Source: Variovorax sp. PMC12 (lineage in GTDB: Bacteria > Pseudomonadota > Gammaproteobacteria > Burkholderiales > Burkholderiaceae_C). From it: DNA of 64,000 nucleotides. Under the pieces are notes generated by a model, which had not been told where the DNA came from, searched no databases, and saw only the letters and a program-made list of their open reading frames with translations. Every line of letters begins with the position of its first letter. The first letter of the stretch is position 1. Below are positions 8,339 to 16,367 of this stretch, in pieces. Location of the stretch: positions 4,614,501 through 4,678,500 of the forward strand of contig NZ_CP027773.1 of assembly GCF_003019815.1 (NCBI RefSeq). Direction: 5' to 3'. Both the position numbers and the translations under genes were made by a program.

Positions 8339-9136
8339 TCAGGAGGCCGGTACCGGGGCCGGCGGAGCCATCAGCGGCGCGGGCGGCGTGGGGCCCGCGC
8401 CCCTCGGACCGCGGGGACCGCCGGGGCCGCGCGGTGCGGGTTCCAGGCCCGGCCCGCCGAAAACTTCGCGCACCGTGTCCGCGGTCGGGCCGAGGCTGGT
8501 GGCTTCCAGCGCCGTGCCCTGCGCGCTGCGCGTACCCCAGCCGCGTGCATGGAGCTGTGCGCCGGGTTGCAGCTGCGCGCCGTACATGGCGCCGATGTGC
8601 GGGGGAAAGCGCACCGTGGTCTTGTCGGCGAGCACCACGCCGCGCACGTCGCCGCGGTCGGTGTAGAGCAGGCGTTCGATGCGACCGCCGGCCGACAGCG
8701 CGACGAGCGCGCCCGGATCGCGCGGCGGCGGCGGGGCCATGCCGGGCGCCGGAGGCTGGTCTGTCAGGCTGCGGCCGTTGGCGACGAGGGCCTGCATGCG
8801 CACCACCGGCACGTTGGGCGCGCGCCAGCCGCTGACCTGCACCGTGTCGCCGGGCTTGAGCATCTGCATCACGGCCGCCGAGAGGTGCGGCGGAAATGCG
8901 ACCTGCGTGCCGTCGCTCAGCAGCAGGCCGTCGGCTTCGCCGTTGGGGTTGATGAGCCACTGCTGCACGCGGCCGCTGGCGACGGTGCCCGCTTCCGGCG
9001 CGGCGGGCGGCATGGGGGCGGTGGCGCCGAGCGGCGGCGGGGGCACCGGGCCGCCGGGTGGCGGCGGCACCTGGGCGAAGGCGGCGCTGCTCGCCAGCAG
9101 GCAGGCGGCAGCGAGGAAGGTGATGCGATGTGTCAT
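8339..9136 (-). CDS. Exported protein with two copies of the same small beta domain and Pro-rich linkers
   Basis: 265 aa with a clear Sec signal peptide (residues 1-21, cleavage after AFA). A Pro-rich linker follows, then unit 1 (about 52-115: 'SGRVQQWLINPNGEADGLLL', 'VAFPPHLSAAVMQMLKPGD'), a second Pro-rich linker, unit 2 (about 148-212: 'GGRIERLLYTDRGDVRGVVL', 'VRFPPHIGAMYGAQLQPGA') and a Pro/Gly/Arg-rich tail. The FPPH motif is identical in both units. The protein at 5303-5857 carries two diverged copies of the same unit. No named family recognised; periplasmic or surface location inferred from the signal. The start at 9136 follows AAGGAG. Confidence 0.82.
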   Translation of the reverse strand: MTHRITFLAAACLLASSAAFAQVPPPPGGPVPPPPLGATAPMPPAAPEAGTVASGRVQQWLINPNGEADGLLLSDGTQVAFPPHLSAAVMQMLKPGDTVQVSGWRAPNVPVVRMQALVANGRSLTDQPPAPGMAPPPPRDPGALVALSAGGRIERLLYTDRGDVRGVVLADKTTVRFPPHIGAMYGAQLQPGAQLHARGWGTRSAQGTALEATSLGPTADTVREVFGGPGLEPAPRGPGGPRGPRGAGPTPPAPLMAPPAPVPAS

Positions 9137-9171
9137 GGATGGCTCCTTGAAGGGTGGATGCCCAAAGACAT

Positions 9172-9187
9172 CTCACACAACGTGCCA
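9172..9187 (-). promoter_or_regulatory. Weak sigma-54-like element before the exported duplicated-domain gene
   Basis: On the minus strand the sequence reads TGGCACG-N4-GTGAG. The -24 half is perfect but the -12 half has lost the key C of the GC pair. It lies about 40 bases upstream of the start codon at 9136 and about 85 bases downstream of a perfect palindrome. It is suggestive only because the next gene upstream encodes a sigma-54-dependent regulator. Confidence 0.25.
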
Positions 9188-9258
9188 GCCCATGAATCCT
9201 TTCAAATCAACAACTTGCGAGCATCACGCTGCTTGGCGCCGCATGATCCGGAGACACC

Positions 9259-9281
9259 GGGTGTCCGGTTTGCGGACACCC
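9259..9281. repeat. Perfect 9-bp inverted repeat, candidate enhancer site or terminator
   Basis: GGGTGTCCG, a 5-nt loop, then CGGACACCC. It begins just beyond the stop codon of the sigma-54 regulator gene (9287) and lies about 130 bp upstream of the next gene on the same strand. No T-run follows on either strand, so a binding site for the regulator is at least as likely as a terminator. Confidence 0.5.
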
Positions 9282-9286
9282 GTGGC

Positions 9287-10648
9287 TCACTCGAGGCCGT
9301 ACTGCGCCAGTTTTCGGTACAGCAGCTGCCGGTGGATGCCCAGCCGGCGTGCCGTTTCGGCGCGATTGCCCTGCGTCTGCGCCAGCGCGTGCGCGATCAG
9401 CAGGCGCTCCAGCCGCTCGACGGCGGCGGGGAGTTCGCCCTCGAGCCAGTCGGCGGGCAGCGTGGCGGGTGCTTCGCCGGGAGCCGGGGCTCCGAGCGCG
9501 AGGTCCAGGTCCGCGCCGCCGATCACGCGGTGCCGCACCAGCGCATGGCAGCGCTCCATCACGTTGCGCAGCTCCCGCACGTTGCCCGGCCACGGGTGGC
9601 TCAGCAGCCGCTGCGCCGCCTCGGCCGACAGCGCCTTGGACACGGCATCGGGCGCCCCTTGCGCGGCGGCGCGGCGCAGGAAGTGCTCCGCCAGCGGAAT
9701 GATGTCCGCCAGCCGTTCGCGCAGCGGCGGCATGCGGATCGACAGCACGTCAAGCCGGTACAGCAGGTCTTCCCGGAACCGGCCTTCGCGCACGGCGGCG
9801 GCCAGGTCGCGGTGGGTGGCCGCGACCACGCGCACGTCGACCTTCACCGTCCTGTGGCTGCCCAGCGGCGTGACCTCGCCCTCCTGCAGGGCGCGCAGTA
9901 TCTTGGCCTGCACGTCCAGCGCCATGTCGCCGATCTCGTCGAGCAGCAGCACGCCGCCGTCGGCCGCGCGAAAGCACCCGGGCCGCTCGCCGGTGGCGCC
10001 CGTGAAGGCGCCGCGCACATGGCCGAAGAGCTCGCTTTCGAGCAGCTCCTTCGGAATGGCCGAGCAGTTGACGGCCACGAAAGGCTGCCCGGCGCGGGCC
10101 GAATGGCGGTGCAGGGCGCGCGCCACCATTTCCTTGCCGGTGCCCGTTTCGCCGAGCACCAGCACCGGCATCGAATTGGCGGCCGCCAGGCCGATGCGCT
10201 TGTGCACCTCGCGCATGGCCTGGCTCGGGCCGATCAGATCGCTGTCGTCGTCCGCTGCCGCCGCGGCGGACGGCAGGGCCGCCGTTTGCTGCTGCAGCGC
10301 GCGTTCCAGCACCTCGCGCACCGCCTCGCGGCTGATGGGCTTGGCCAGGTGGTCGAAAGCGCCCAGGCGCATCGCCTCGATGGTGTTGCCCGCGCTCGAA
10401 AAGGCCGTGAGCACGATCACCGGCGGCAGCCGCGCCAGGCGCGCCTGCAGGGCGGCGAGCGTCTGCAGGCCGTCCATGCCGGGCATGCGGTGGTCGAGGA
10501 ACACGGCGTCGAAGCGTTCGCGCGACGCCGTCTCGATGGCCTCGGCGCCGCTGGCGACCGGGACCGTTTCATGGCCCAGGCCCTGCAGCGTCTCGGCCAG
10601 CGTGTCGCGGAAGGCGTCGTCGTCGTCGACGATCAGGAGATGCGCCAT
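9287..10648 (-). CDS. Sigma-54-dependent response regulator (NtrC family)
   Basis: 453-aa transcription activator. Receiver domain at 1-120 with phospho-Asp52 ('VFLDHRMPGMDG') and the Thr and Lys switch residues ('VIVLTAF', 'LAKPIS'). AAA+ domain from about 145, with Walker A 'GETGTGKE', the sigma-54-contacting 'GAFTGA' loop, Walker B 'LLLDEIGDM' and the arginine-finger region. Fis-type helix-turn-helix at the end ('NRAETARRLGIHRQLLYRKL'). It overlaps the upstream kinase gene by 16 bp. All catalytic elements are intact. Its target is probably one of the adjacent transporter/duplicated-domain genes, given the palindrome between them. Confidence 0.96.
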   Translation of the reverse strand: MAHLLIVDDDDAFRDTLAETLQGLGHETVPVASGAEAIETASRERFDAVFLDHRMPGMDGLQTLAALQARLARLPPVIVLTAFSSAGNTIEAMRLGAFDHLAKPISREAVREVLERALQQQTAALPSAAAAADDDSDLIGPSQAMREVHKRIGLAAANSMPVLVLGETGTGKEMVARALHRHSARAGQPFVAVNCSAIPKELLESELFGHVRGAFTGATGERPGCFRAADGGVLLLDEIGDMALDVQAKILRALQEGEVTPLGSHRTVKVDVRVVAATHRDLAAAVREGRFREDLLYRLDVLSIRMPPLRERLADIIPLAEHFLRRAAAQGAPDAVSKALSAEAAQRLLSHPWPGNVRELRNVMERCHALVRHRVIGGADLDLALGAPAPGEAPATLPADWLEGELPAAVERLERLLIAHALAQTQGNRAETARRLGIHRQLLYRKLAQYGLE

Positions 10649-12093
10649 GGAAGCTCCAGTTCGAATCGGGCGCCCGGCGTCAGCGGCACGTGGCGCAGAT
10701 CGCCGCCGTGCGCCAGCGCCACCTCGCGCGCCAGCGCCAGGCCCAGCCCGGTGCCGTCGGCGCGCCCGGTGGCAAAGGGCTCGAACAGGCTGGCCTGCAG
10801 CGATTCGGGCACGCCGGGGCCGTCGTCGTCCACGCGGATGGCCAGCGTGCGCGCGTCGGGCTGCAGGGCCGAAAGCACCACGTGGCCGCCGCGCGGCGCA
10901 TGGCGCACCGCGTTGTCGAGCAGGTTGTCGACCGCGCGCGCCAGGTGCACCGGGTCGAAGGTGGCGCTGGTGGGCTGGTCGTGATGCAGCGTGACCTGCA
11001 CGCCGGCGGCATCGGCCTTGGGCGCCACGGCGGCCACGCGCTCGTCGAGCCAGCGGTGCAGCACCACTTCCACCGGCGCCAGCGCCACCGGCTGCACCAG
11101 CGCCAGCAGGCTCTGCACCAGGCCGTCGAGCCGGTCGATCTGGCCGACGATGGCCTGCAGCGCGGCGCCCTGCCGCTCGGGCGTGGCGGCCAGGGCGTTC
11201 TCGGCCTTCAGCCGCATGGTGGCGATGGGGTTGCGGATCTCGTGGGCGATGCCGCCCGTCATGCGGCCCAGCGCGGCCAGGCGCTGGTCGCGGCTGCGCT
11301 GCTGGGCGGCCGCGCGCAGATGCGTGCGGGCCTCCTCGAAGCGCAGCCGGTAGTGGTTGAAGCCGTCGACGATGCGGTCGAGTTCGCGCACGCCGGTGCG
11401 GGGGAGTTCGGGCACGGCGCCGCCGTCGGCGTCGGCCTGGGCCAGCCGGCTTTCCAGGCGCTGCACATGGCGCAGCCCGCGCAGCAGGATGAAGCCCAGC
11501 CACAGGCCCGAGGCCAGCACCAGCACCAGCAACACGCCCAGGCCGGTGCGCAGGCTGTCCTGCGCGGCCAGCGCGCCGCCGCTGGTGCGGGTCATGGTCC
11601 AGGCCGCCAGGTCATTGCGCGGGGTTGCCAGCGGGCAGGCCGAGACGATCAGCGCCTCGCGGCTGCCGCGCACCACGTCGGTCTGCGGCTGCTGCGTGCG
11701 CGCCGCGAGCTGCGCCAGCTCGGCGATCAGCGGCTGCTCGGCGGCGGGCACGTCACGCTTGACGCCGCTGCCTTCGTAGGTGGGGTAGGCGTAGGCCAGG
11801 TGGCCGCCGCCGGCCTGCCATACGCCGCCCTCGACATGCGGCGCTTCTATCAGCACCAGCTGCAGCAGCACCTGCAGCAGGTCGACCTGCGGCTGGGCGG
11901 TCGGGGGGGCGGTGGCCGAGCGGGCATAGCGCGCCGCGATGGACCGGCACGACTGTTCGGTGGCGGTGCGCCCCGCCGCCACCTGCGCGCCCGCGCTGCT
12001 GCGGTACAGCGTGAGCATGACCACCGCCAGCGTGGCGCACATGCCGAACAACAGCACCCAGAAAAAGAGCAACTGACCGCGTAGAGATTTCAT
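10633..12093 (-). CDS. Sensor histidine kinase (NtrB-like, HAMP)
   Basis: 486-aa membrane kinase, partner of the sigma-54 regulator. TM1 lies near residues 6-26, a periplasmic sensor region of about 140 residues follows, TM2 ('LGVLLVLVLASGLWLGFILL') is near 180-200, and then HAMP, H-box 'GGIAHEIRNPIATMRLKAEN' read in parts, N-box 'DNLLDNAVRHA', G1 'DDDGPGVP' and G2 'GTGLGLALAREVA'. I chose the ATG at 12093; a TTG three codons earlier is possible. It is the first gene of the leftward run that ends at the duplicated-domain protein. Confidence 0.94.
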   Translation of the reverse strand: MKSLRGQLLFFWVLLFGMCATLAVVMLTLYRSSAGAQVAAGRTATEQSCRSIAARYARSATAPPTAQPQVDLLQVLLQLVLIEAPHVEGGVWQAGGGHLAYAYPTYEGSGVKRDVPAAEQPLIAELAQLAARTQQPQTDVVRGSREALIVSACPLATPRNDLAAWTMTRTSGGALAAQDSLRTGLGVLLVLVLASGLWLGFILLRGLRHVQRLESRLAQADADGGAVPELPRTGVRELDRIVDGFNHYRLRFEEARTHLRAAAQQRSRDQRLAALGRMTGGIAHEIRNPIATMRLKAENALAATPERQGAALQAIVGQIDRLDGLVQSLLALVQPVALAPVEVVLHRWLDERVAAVAPKADAAGVQVTLHHDQPTSATFDPVHLARAVDNLLDNAVRHAPRGGHVVLSALQPDARTLAIRVDDDGPGVPESLQASLFEPFATGRADGTGLGLALAREVALAHGGDLRHVPLTPGARFELELPWRIS

Positions 12094-12131
12094 CTGCCGC
12101 AATCGTGCCCTGTTTTCAGGGCGGCGACGCG

Positions 12132-13700
12132 TCAGCCGTGATCGCGTTCACGCAATTCGCGCTTCAGTACCTTGCCGATCGCGCTGCGCGGCAGTTCGTC
12201 GATGAAGCTCAGCCGCGCCAGCCGCTGGGTCTTGCCGAGCTGGTCGTTGGTCCATTGCAGCAGCGCGGCCTCGGTGGTGGCGTCGCCCTCGCGGCGCACC
12301 ACGAAGGCCACCGGGGTCTCGCCCCACTGCTGCGACGGCACGCCGACCACGGCCGCGTCGGCCACCGCCGCATGGCCGCGCAGCACCGCCTCGAGGTCGC
12401 TCGGATAGATGTTGAAGCCGCCGCTGATGATCATGTCCTTCTTGCGGTCGAACAGCGTGAGGAAGCCCTCGGCGTCGAAGCGGCCCACGTCGCCGGTGCG
12501 GATGAAGCGCTTGCCGGTGGCGTCGAACCACTCGGCCTCGCGTGTCTTCTCGGGCTGGCGGTGGTAGCCGGTCATCATGCCGGCCGAGTGGCCCACCACC
12601 TCGCCGGCCACCTCGGTGTTGCCGCGCGGCAGTTCGTTGCCCTGCTCGTCGATCAGGCGGATGTCGCTGCCCTCGGCGGGGCGGCCCACGGTGTGCAGCT
12701 TGGTCGGATTCAGGTGCGCTTCCAGGATGCAGGTGCCGCCGCCTTCGGTCATGCCGTAGAACTCGACCAGCCCGCCGGGCCAGCGCTTGAGCACGTCGGC
12801 CTTGAGCGCGGCGCTGAAGGGCGCACTGGTGCTGAACTTGTGGCGGAAGGCGGACAGGTCGTGCTCGTCGAAGCGCGGGTGCGCCATCAGCCGTTGGTAC
12901 TGCACCGGCACGAGCATGGTGTGCGTCACGCGGCGCTGCGAGGCCAGCTGCAGGTAGCCGAGCGCGTCGAACTTGGGCATCAGCACCACGCAGCCGCCGA
13001 AGGCGATGGTGGGGAAGAACACCACCAGCGTGGTGTTGGAGTAGAGCGGCGTCGACAGCAGCGTGACGGTGTCGGGGCTGTACTCGTACTTGGCGCCGCG
13101 CTGCACATGGGCCCAGCGCATGCCGTGGCCCTGCACGATGCCCTTGGGCTCGCCGGTGGTGCCCGACGAATAGATGATGTTGAACGCCCACGCGGGCTGC
13201 GCCTCCACGGGCGCGGGCTGCGTGCCCGCCGGCGCGAGCCAGCCTTCGAGGCCGCGGCCCACGGCGGAACCGTCGAGCGCGACGCGGGCGATGCCGCCTT
13301 CCCTGGCGGGGCCGATCACCTCGGCCGCCGATGCGTCGCTGAACAGGATGCGCGCCTCGGCGTCCTCGATCATGCGGGCCAGGCTGGCCGGCGTGGAGCC
13401 GGGCGCCAGCGGTGCCACCGCCACGCCCGCGCGCAGCGCGCCCAGGAACACCGCCGCATAGTTGACCGACGAAGACGCGCATATCGCGATGGCGTCGCCG
13501 GGCTCGAGGCCGTCGCGCTGCAGGCTGGCCGCGATGCGGTCCATCAGCGCATCCAGCGCGCGGTAGTCCAGCGTGTGGTGGGCGTCGGCCAGCGCGGCGT
13601 TCCCGGGCGTGTGTTGCGCATGGAGACGGACCAGGTCGGCGATGGCGCCGAAGTTGCGTTCCATCGCGGCTTGAACGGCAGGGTGCGTTTGCAAAGTCAT
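12132..13700 (-). CDS. Acyl-CoA synthetase / AMP-binding ligase
   Basis: 522-aa member of the ANL superfamily, which activates a carboxylic acid with ATP to an acyl-adenylate and then to the CoA thioester. The P-loop 'IIYSSGTTGEPKG', the 'YGMTEGGG' motif and 'TGDVGRFDAEGFLTLFDRKKDMIISGG' (A8 hinge, split here for length) are present. The catalytic Lys lies near the C-terminus in 'SAIGKVLKREL'. The start at 13700 follows AAGAAGGAA; an upstream in-frame ATG would add 48 residues unlike the family. Fatty or aromatic acid substrate; no operon partner helps to choose. Confidence 0.92.
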   Translation of the reverse strand: MTLQTHPAVQAAMERNFGAIADLVRLHAQHTPGNAALADAHHTLDYRALDALMDRIAASLQRDGLEPGDAIAICASSSVNYAAVFLGALRAGVAVAPLAPGSTPASLARMIEDAEARILFSDASAAEVIGPAREGGIARVALDGSAVGRGLEGWLAPAGTQPAPVEAQPAWAFNIIYSSGTTGEPKGIVQGHGMRWAHVQRGAKYEYSPDTVTLLSTPLYSNTTLVVFFPTIAFGGCVVLMPKFDALGYLQLASQRRVTHTMLVPVQYQRLMAHPRFDEHDLSAFRHKFSTSAPFSAALKADVLKRWPGGLVEFYGMTEGGGTCILEAHLNPTKLHTVGRPAEGSDIRLIDEQGNELPRGNTEVAGEVVGHSAGMMTGYHRQPEKTREAEWFDATGKRFIRTGDVGRFDAEGFLTLFDRKKDMIISGGFNIYPSDLEAVLRGHAAVADAAVVGVPSQQWGETPVAFVVRREGDATTEAALLQWTNDQLGKTQRLARLSFIDELPRSAIGKVLKRELRERDHG

Positions 13701-13858
13701 TCCTTCTTCTTGACCAACCAAAGGGCAGGATAGCGAAATGTTCACGCTTTCGGCCAGCGCCTTGGCGACCTCGAGCCTGCAGGGCGCAGCCGTCAGCCAG
13801 CGCTCAGGATGGGCGGTCCACGATGCCCTCGTCACCATCAGCAAACAGGGAGCTTCTC

Positions 13859-14101
13859 GTGCACATCATCTGGACGATCCTGATCGGTTTCATCGCGGGG
13901 CTGATCGCCCGCGCCGTCCTGCCGGGCAACAACTCGATGGGGTTCATCCTCACGGTCATCCTGGGCATCGCCGGTTCGCTGGTGGCGACCTATGCAGGAC
14001 AGGCCCTGGGGCTGTACGCTGCGGGCGCGGGCGCCGGCTTCATCGCCTCGGTGATCGGCGCGGCCCTGCTGCTCGGGGTCTGGCATCTCGTGACCCGCTG
14101 A
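13859..14101 (+). CDS. GlsB/YeaQ/YmgE family small membrane protein
   Basis: 80-aa integral membrane protein of the transglycosylase-associated (YeaQ) family, often part of the general stress response. Three hydrophobic segments with the family's Gly pattern are visible: 'IWTILIGFIAGLIARAVLPG', 'GFILTVILGIAGSLVATYAG' and 'GFIASVIGAALLLGVWHLV'. The start is the GTG at 13859, seven bases after AGGGAG; upstream in-frame ATGs would add residues not found in the family. It is followed after 13 bp by a second small gene on the same strand. Confidence 0.88.
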   Translation: MHIIWTILIGFIAGLIARAVLPGNNSMGFILTVILGIAGSLVATYAGQALGLYAAGAGAGFIASVIGAALLLGVWHLVTR

Positions 14102-14114
14102 CAAGGAGTTCCAC

Positions 14115-14609
14115 ATGGGTCTACTCGACATCCTCCAGCAGGCCATCGGCGGCAACAGCAGCCCCGAGGCCCACATCGACCAGGTCACGCAGCACGCTTC
14201 CACCGGCGAGGTCGGCGCGGGGCTCGCGGCGGCCATGCGCTCCGACCAGACGCCGCCCTTCGGCGACATGGTCGGGCAGCTGTTCGGCCAGTCGTCGCCG
14301 CAGCAGCAGGCCGGCGTGCTCAACCAGATCCTGGCCACGCTCGGGCCGGCGGCCGCCTCGGCGCTGGCGGGCGGCGTGCTCGGCCGCATGCTGCAGCCGG
14401 GCCAGACGCAGGTCACGCCCGACCAGGCATCGCAGCTGTCACCCGCGCAGGTGACCGAAATCGCCGCGCATGCCGAGCAGCAGCACGCGGGCATCATCGA
14501 CGAGGTGAGCCAGTTCTATGCGCAGCACTCGGGTCTGATCAAGACGCTGGGCGGCGCGGCGATTGCCATCGCGCTGGCGAAGATGAAAGAGAACGCCACG
14601 CGCGGCTGA
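14115..14609 (+). CDS. DUF937/YidB-like protein of unknown function
   Basis: 164-aa soluble protein rich in Ala, Gln and Gly. The start 'MGLLDILQQAIGGN' and the repeated hydrophobic pattern 'LNQILATLGPAAASALAGGVLGRML' resemble YidB/DUF937 proteins; that match is from memory. The C-terminal third has an amphipathic helix with 'AEQQHAGIIDEVSQFYAQHS' and a hydrophobic 'LGGAAIAIALAKM'. AAGGAG precedes the start by seven bases. It is probably co-transcribed with the YeaQ-type gene, which hints at a stress role, and it converges with lipA. Confidence 0.75.
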   Translation: MGLLDILQQAIGGNSSPEAHIDQVTQHASTGEVGAGLAAAMRSDQTPPFGDMVGQLFGQSSPQQQAGVLNQILATLGPAAASALAGGVLGRMLQPGQTQVTPDQASQLSPAQVTEIAAHAEQQHAGIIDEVSQFYAQHSGLIKTLGGAAIAIALAKMKENATRG

Positions 14610-14629
14610 GGGCCGCGCGGGCTGCCGGC

Positions 14630-15631
14630 TCACGCCTGGTGAGTCACGGCCTGCTGGGCCGCATGCGCCTGCTGGTCGGCGTGGTAGCTCGACCGCACCA
14701 TCGCGCCCACGGCGGCGTGGCTGAAGCCCATCTTGTAGGCCTCTTCCTCGAACATCTTGAAGGTGTCGGGGTGCACGTAGCGGCGCACCGGCAGGTGCGA
14801 GCCCGACGGCGACAGGTACTGGCCGATGGTCAGCATGTCGATGTCGTGCGCGCGCATGTCGCGCATGACCTGCAGGATTTCCTCGTCGGTCTCGCCCAGG
14901 CCGACCATGATGCCGCTCTTGGTCGGCACGCCGGGGTGCAGCGCCTTGAACTTCTTCAGCAGGTTCAGGCTGAACTGGTAGTCGCTGCCGGGACGCGCTT
15001 CCTTGTAGAGGCGCGGCGCGGTTTCCAGGTTGTGGTTCATCACGTCCGGCGGCGCGGCCTTGAGGATTTCCAGCGCGCGGTCGTCGCGGCCGCGGAAGTC
15101 GGGCACCAGGATCTCGATCTGCGTCATCGGCGAGAGCTCGCGGATGTTCCTGATGCAGTCGACGAAGTGCTGGCTGCCGCCGTCGCGCAGGTCGTCGCGG
15201 TCGACGCTGGTGATCACCACGTACTTCAGGCGCAGCTTGGCGATGGTCTTGGCGAGGTTGAGCGGCTCGTCCTTGTCGAGCGGGTCGGGGCGGCCGTGGC
15301 CCACGTCGCAGAACGGGCAGCGGCGCGTGCACTTGTCGCCCATGATCATGAAGGTGGCCGTGCCGTTGCCGAAGCATTCGCCGATGTTCGGGCACGAGGC
15401 TTCTTCGCACACTGTGTGCAGGTTGCTTTCGCGCAGGATCTGCTTGATCTCGTAGAAGCGCGTGGTCGGGCTGCCGGCCTTGACGCGGATCCAGTCGGGC
15501 TTCTTGAGCACCTCGCCGCCCTGCACCACCTTGACGGGGATGCGCGAGAGCTTGGCCGCCGCTTTCTGCTTGGCCAGGGGGTTGTAGTTTTCGGCGCTTT
15601 GCGCGTCGCGGACGACTTCTGTGGTGCTCAT
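14630..15631 (-). CDS. lipA: Lipoyl synthase
   Basis: Radical-SAM enzyme of 333 aa that inserts two sulfur atoms into the octanoyl chain carried by lipoyl domains. The auxiliary cluster motif 'CEEASCPNIGEC' and the radical-SAM motif 'CTRRCPFC' are both intact, and the C-terminal serine ligand lies in 'RSSYHAD'. The length is usual for the family. It is the last gene of a tightly packed leftward run, seven bases after lipB, whose product supplies its octanoylated substrate. Confidence 0.98.
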   Translation of the reverse strand: MSTTEVVRDAQSAENYNPLAKQKAAAKLSRIPVKVVQGGEVLKKPDWIRVKAGSPTTRFYEIKQILRESNLHTVCEEASCPNIGECFGNGTATFMIMGDKCTRRCPFCDVGHGRPDPLDKDEPLNLAKTIAKLRLKYVVITSVDRDDLRDGGSQHFVDCIRNIRELSPMTQIEILVPDFRGRDDRALEILKAAPPDVMNHNLETAPRLYKEARPGSDYQFSLNLLKKFKALHPGVPTKSGIMVGLGETDEEILQVMRDMRAHDIDMLTIGQYLSPSGSHLPVRRYVHPDTFKMFEEEAYKMGFSHAAVGAMVRSSYHADQQAHAAQQAVTHQA

Positions 15632-15638
15632 TGGTATG

Positions 15639-16367
15639 TCAAGGCGCCAGGAAGGCGCGGAGCTTCTGGCTCAGCACCGTGGCGGCTTCTTCCCATGTGG
15701 TTTGAATGCCGATTGTAGAAAGGTCGACCGTTTGCAGCCCCGCGTAGCCGCAAGGGTTGATGCGGGAGAAGGGTTCGAGGTCCATTTCGACGTTGAGCGC
15801 CACGCCGTGGTAGGTGGCGTGGCGGCTCACCTTGATGCCCAGCGCGGCGATCTTGCCGAGGCCCCGGAACGGGTCGGCGGCGGGCGGCGGGCCGGCCAGG
15901 GCTGAACCAGGCAAAGGCGCTGCTTTCAGCATCGCGTGCGAAAACGGGTCGTCCAGGCGCACGTAGATGCCCGGCGCGCCCGGCACGCGGTGGCCGGTCA
16001 CGCCGAAGTGGGCGAGGGTGCGCAGCACCGATTCCTCGATGCGGTAGACGTATTCCTTCACGAAATAGCCGGCGCGCCGCAGGTCGATCAGCGGATAGGC
16101 CACCACCTGGCCGGGGCCGTGGAAGGTGACCTGGCCGCCGCGGTCGGTCTGCACGACGGGAATGGCGCCGGGGTTCAGGAGGTGGTCCTGCCTGCCGGCA
16201 ATGCCCTGGGTGAACACCGGCGCGTGCTCGCAGATCCACAACGCGTCGGGCGTCTCGGGCGTGCGCTCGAGCGTGAACTGCTTCATGGCCGCGAAAGTGG
16301 TCGCGTAGTCGACGCGGCCCATCGGATGCAGCTCGATGGCGGGAACGGTGGCGGCGGTGTCTGTCAT
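15639..16367 (-). CDS. lipB: Octanoyl-[acyl carrier protein]-protein octanoyltransferase
   Basis: 242-aa enzyme that moves octanoate from acyl carrier protein to apo-lipoyl domains. The catalytic Cys is in 'RINPCGYAGLQTVD' and the catalytic Lys in 'ALGIKVSRHATYHGVALNV'. The substrate loop 'GRGGQVTFHGPGQ' appears here as 'DRGGQVTFHGPGQVVAYPL'. The start overlaps the stop of the MBL-fold gene (ATGA). An insert of about ten Ala/Pro-rich residues near 'APLPGSALAGPPPAADPF' makes it slightly longer than the E. coli enzyme. Confidence 0.97.
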   Translation of the reverse strand: MTDTAATVPAIELHPMGRVDYATTFAAMKQFTLERTPETPDALWICEHAPVFTQGIAGRQDHLLNPGAIPVVQTDRGGQVTFHGPGQVVAYPLIDLRRAGYFVKEYVYRIEESVLRTLAHFGVTGHRVPGAPGIYVRLDDPFSHAMLKAAPLPGSALAGPPPAADPFRGLGKIAALGIKVSRHATYHGVALNVEMDLEPFSRINPCGYAGLQTVDLSTIGIQTTWEEAATVLSQKLRAFLAP

